From Muribaculaceae bacterium (GTDB lineage: Bacteria; Bacteroidota; Bacteroidia; Bacteroidales; Muribaculaceae): 56,976 bases of DNA. The position numbers were made by a program, and so were the translations under genes. The DNA lies in contig JAGBWK010000054.1 in the NCBI GenBank assembly GCA_017629835.1, positions 1-56,976 on the forward strand, written 5' to 3'. Numbering within the stretch: position 1 is the first letter of the stretch; each line of letters opens with the position of its first letter. Of the stretch, positions 54,696-56,976 are shown in pieces. The notes beneath the pieces were generated by a model. That model did not search any database. It was not told the origin of the DNA and was given only the letters and a program-made list of their open reading frames with translations.

Positions 54696-56216
54696 ATGGA
54701 TTCTAAAAATAAAAAAGCTTCAAAAGCACAATCAAAAGGCTCATTTGCCGACGATTTCAAACGCCGATTGAAAGAAACTAAAGCCACCCGTTGGGTGCGT
54801 TTTGGCGTTGTTGCCCTAATCTGGGTGCTATTCTCGCTATGGGTAGGCGCATGGTGGCTATGGCCTGTGCTCATCTTGCTGTTCGACATTTATATCACCC
54901 ACTACATTCCGTTCACATGGTGGAAATCGTCGAAAAATCCAGTTGTAAAGACTCTCATGTCGTGGGTCGATGCTATTGTTTATGCTTTGATATTGGTATA
55001 TTTCGTATTTTCATTCCTCGGACAAAACTACCAAATACCCTCTTCATCGCTCGAAAAAACTCTGCTCACCGGCGACTATCTGTTTGTAAATAAAACAGTT
55101 TACGGCCCTCGCGTGCCAATCACTCCAATCCATTTCCCATTGGTGCACAACACATGGCCAATCGTTGGGGGCAACAGCTATTCGGAGTCGATAACCAACA
55201 GCTACCACCGCCTAAAGGGCTTGCGCTCGGTCGAACAGGGCGACATCGTGGTGTTTAACTTCCCCGCGGGCGACACTGTGATGACCAAGGCTCAAAATCC
55301 CGATTATTATCAGTTGGTGGCGGCTTATGGCTACGACAACGTGAATCGCGACAGAGCTAAATTTGGCGAAAAAATATGGCGACCAGTTGACCGCCGCGAA
55401 AACTACGTTAAGCGTGTAGTCGGTCTGCCAGGGCAACGTCTGAAGATTGTCGACGGACAAATCTACATCGACGGCACAGCTCAACCAATGCCTGAAAATG
55501 TGCAATTCAACTACTATTTCCAGTCGCTCACAGGCCCAATTAGCGATGCTAAGTGGGAAAAACTTGGCGTAGCTCTCGACGACCGCATCCGTCTCGGACT
55601 CAATGGCACCGACCCCGAAGCACTGCGATTCAATGGCTTCCGAGTGGACGATAACGGAAATGTGCCTCCAATCTACCGCTCACCGCTGACCGCTGCAATG
55701 GTTGCTGAGTTGAGGCGAGACCCCGGAATCGGCAACATTATGCTCGAACCTGCCGAAGGCGATCCACTGATGCTCTATCCGTTTGGAATCTCTCAGCGCG
55801 ACGGCTGGACACGCGCCAACTATGGTGGCAACGACGGAATCTTAATACCCAAAAAGGGTTTGACCGTGCCTATGACCGAGGACAACTGGATGCTCTACGA
55901 ACGCCCTATACGCGTGTATGAAAATCACCCCAGCGCTGAGTGGCGCGACGGACATGTATATATCGACGGCAAAATTGCCGACGAATACACCTTCGCAATG
56001 GACTACTATTTCATGATGGGCGACAATCGCGACAATTCACTCGACTCTCGCTACTGGGGCTTCGTACCTGAGGACCACGTTATCGGTACTCCTTGGCGTG
56101 TGCTCATCTCGTTCGACAAGGATAAAGGTATTTTCGAGGGCGGAATTCGTTGGAATCGCATCTTCAAGGATGCTAACCCCGACAAAGAAGCCTTCGCCTT
56201 GCAATCAGCTCAATAA
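54696..56216 (+). CDS. lepB: Type I signal peptidase LepB
   Basis: The 506-residue protein has two to three N-terminal membrane helices (about 33-65 and 85-110). The Ser motif IPSSSLEKTL has catalytic S118 and the Lys motif ENYVKRVVGLPG has K239. A long insertion precedes the final MMGDNRDNSLDSRYWGF box (domain E). Bacteroidota LepB proteins are commonly this long because of the insert. It cuts signal peptides of secreted proteins. It lies 75 bp after dapB and 24 bp before the WbqC-family gene. Confidence 0.95.
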   Translation: MDSKNKKASKAQSKGSFADDFKRRLKETKATRWVRFGVVALIWVLFSLWVGAWWLWPVLILLFDIYITHYIPFTWWKSSKNPVVKTLMSWVDAIVYALILVYFVFSFLGQNYQIPSSSLEKTLLTGDYLFVNKTVYGPRVPITPIHFPLVHNTWPIVGGNSYSESITNSYHRLKGLRSVEQGDIVVFNFPAGDTVMTKAQNPDYYQLVAAYGYDNVNRDRAKFGEKIWRPVDRRENYVKRVVGLPGQRLKIVDGQIYIDGTAQPMPENVQFNYYFQSLTGPISDAKWEKLGVALDDRIRLGLNGTDPEALRFNGFRVDDNGNVPPIYRSPLTAAMVAELRRDPGIGNIMLEPAEGDPLMLYPFGISQRDGWTRANYGGNDGILIPKKGLTVPMTEDNWMLYERPIRVYENHPSAEWRDGHVYIDGKIADEYTFAMDYYFMMGDNRDNSLDSRYWGFVPEDHVIGTPWRVLISFDKDKGIFEGGIRWNRIFKDANPDKEAFALQSAQ

Positions 56217-56240
56217 GGCAACTCCTATCAATTGCCACAG

Positions 56241-56976
56241 ATGTCGCCACTGATAAAATACCCCGACAAAACTATCGTTCTGCCCATACAATACTTTGGC
56301 AGCATTGATTATTATGCTCGAATGGCGGCAGTAGGGCACGTAATTATCAATGACTGCGCGCGCTTCGACAAACGCTTCAAAAGCGCACACCGATGCACAA
56401 TTGCCGACACCCATGGCGAGCTGCAACTCACTGTGCCAATATCAAAATCGTGGCGCAAAACTAACGTAGCTTCAGCGGCAAAGCCATGTCAATCGGAGGA
56501 ATCTCAACAATTAGGGCAACAGGGAGAATTGAAAGAACCAGAGGAGCAACCACGCCAGCAACTGACTTGGCGCAATGTCGGCTTGTCGGACCACGGTATG
56601 TGGTGGCAAGATTTCGAAGTGTCAATCGCATCAGCCTATGGGCGCACCCCCTTCTATGAATATTATATCGACCGTCTGAGGCCATTCTTTAGTAAAAGCG
56701 CCATTGCTACGTTCGACAGCATTGCAAGCCTTGACATGGCACTAAATCGCACGATTTGCAGCATACTTGGAATCACCTCCGACATCCGACTACGCTCAGA
56801 AATCTCCGATGCAGAATTCGCCGCCGCTACTGAAAATTTAATCACCGCCGATGAAATCGTTATTGAGCCGGTAGAATACTATCAAGTGCGCCGTGACCGC
56901 TTCGGCTTCATAGCAGGGCTCTCCATTCTCGACCTAATCTTCAACATGGGTCCCGAATCCCCCCTCACCCTCCACC
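56241..56976 (+). CDS. WbqC-family protein, truncated by the window end
   Basis: An ATG at 56241 opens a frame without stops to the window edge (245 codons visible). The N-terminus IVLPIQYFGSIDYYARM, followed by DKRFKSAHRC and QLTVPI, is typical of WbqC-like proteins. The middle has LSDHGMWWQDFEVSIASAYGRTPFYEYYIDRL, and the visible end LSILDLIFNMGPES fits the C-terminal FxxxLSILDLLFNxG region. So little is missing. A polar Gln/Glu-rich insertion (about residues 80-110) interrupts the usual spacing. Function is unproven; the family is linked by name to polysaccharide loci but follows lepB in many Bacteroidota. Confidence 0.85.
   Translation, partial: MSPLIKYPDKTIVLPIQYFGSIDYYARMAAVGHVIINDCARFDKRFKSAHRCTIADTHGELQLTVPISKSWRKTNVASAAKPCQSEESQQLGQQGELKEPEEQPRQQLTWRNVGLSDHGMWWQDFEVSIASAYGRTPFYEYYIDRLRPFFSKSAIATFDSIASLDMALNRTICSILGITSDIRLRSEISDAEFAAATENLITADEIVIEPVEYYQVRRDRFGFIAGLSILDLIFNMGPESPLTLH

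Overview
The window is chromosomal DNA from a member of the Bacteroidota, most likely order Bacteroidales. Four observations support this. Many genes are preceded by a TTTG - about 20 nt - TAnnTTTG promoter pair, and Shine-Dalgarno sequences are largely absent. The gene set includes PorX, DUF4919-like and WbqC proteins, a viroplasmin-type RNase H, a GH3-type acyl-adenylase and a eukaryotic-style glycogen branching enzyme. Secreted enzymes end in short tails that look like type IX secretion (T9SS) sorting domains. MurE carries the DNPR signature of meso-diaminopimelate-adding enzymes. A family-level guess such as Muribaculaceae is only an impression.

Layout. 1-2062 (+): the 3' end of a gene with a Thr/Pro/Ala-rich tail, then porX. 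2134-3867 (-): secreted pectate lyase. 4071-19625 (-): a full division and cell-wall (dcw) cluster, in transcription order rsmH, ftsL, ftsI, murE, mraY, murD, ftsW, murG, murC, ftsQ, ftsA, ftsZ; no mraZ is seen at its head. 20031-22800 (-): phoH-purC-menG. 23234-24901 (+): POT-family peptide transporter. 25098-30047 (-): a 1649-residue protein with a rhamnogalacturonan-acetylesterase-like N-terminus and a pectin-methylesterase-like C-terminal part. 30336-32984 (+): OmpA-like/TPR lipoprotein followed by a compositionally foreign PD-(D/E)XK-like nuclease. 33258-35675 (+): GH3 acyl-adenylase, the signal recognition particle RNA gene (ffs) and RNase H. 35887-41237 (+): rimP-nusA-infB, then folK. 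41434-45488 (+): GH43 glycosidase and glgB. 45601-47530 (-): a tail-anchored degenerate protein kinase with a GNAT-like protein. 47801-52200 (+): alkaline phosphatase, DUF4919-like protein, mscL, aroK and an alanine-dehydrogenase-like gene. 52304-53742 (-): a small membrane protein and an NAD-dependent epimerase. 53895-56976 (+): dapB, lepB and a WbqC-family gene cut by the window edge.

How the genes fit together. The dcw cluster, dapB and lepB cover peptidoglycan precursor synthesis, septation and export. The rimP operon, ffs and infB serve translation and protein targeting. Three separate secreted carbohydrate-active enzymes (pectate lyase, acetyl/methyl esterase, GH43) point to use of pectin and arabinoxylan-like plant polymers. 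None sits beside a SusC/SusD pair here. All three carry T9SS-like tails, and a PorX homologue lies in the same window. No tRNA, rRNA, CRISPR array, insertion sequence or prophage was seen. The most unusual items are the foreign-looking nuclease, the degenerate kinase plus GNAT pair, the terminator-like hairpin at the predicted 5' end of the rimP operon, and the AT-rich repeats in the phoH leader.
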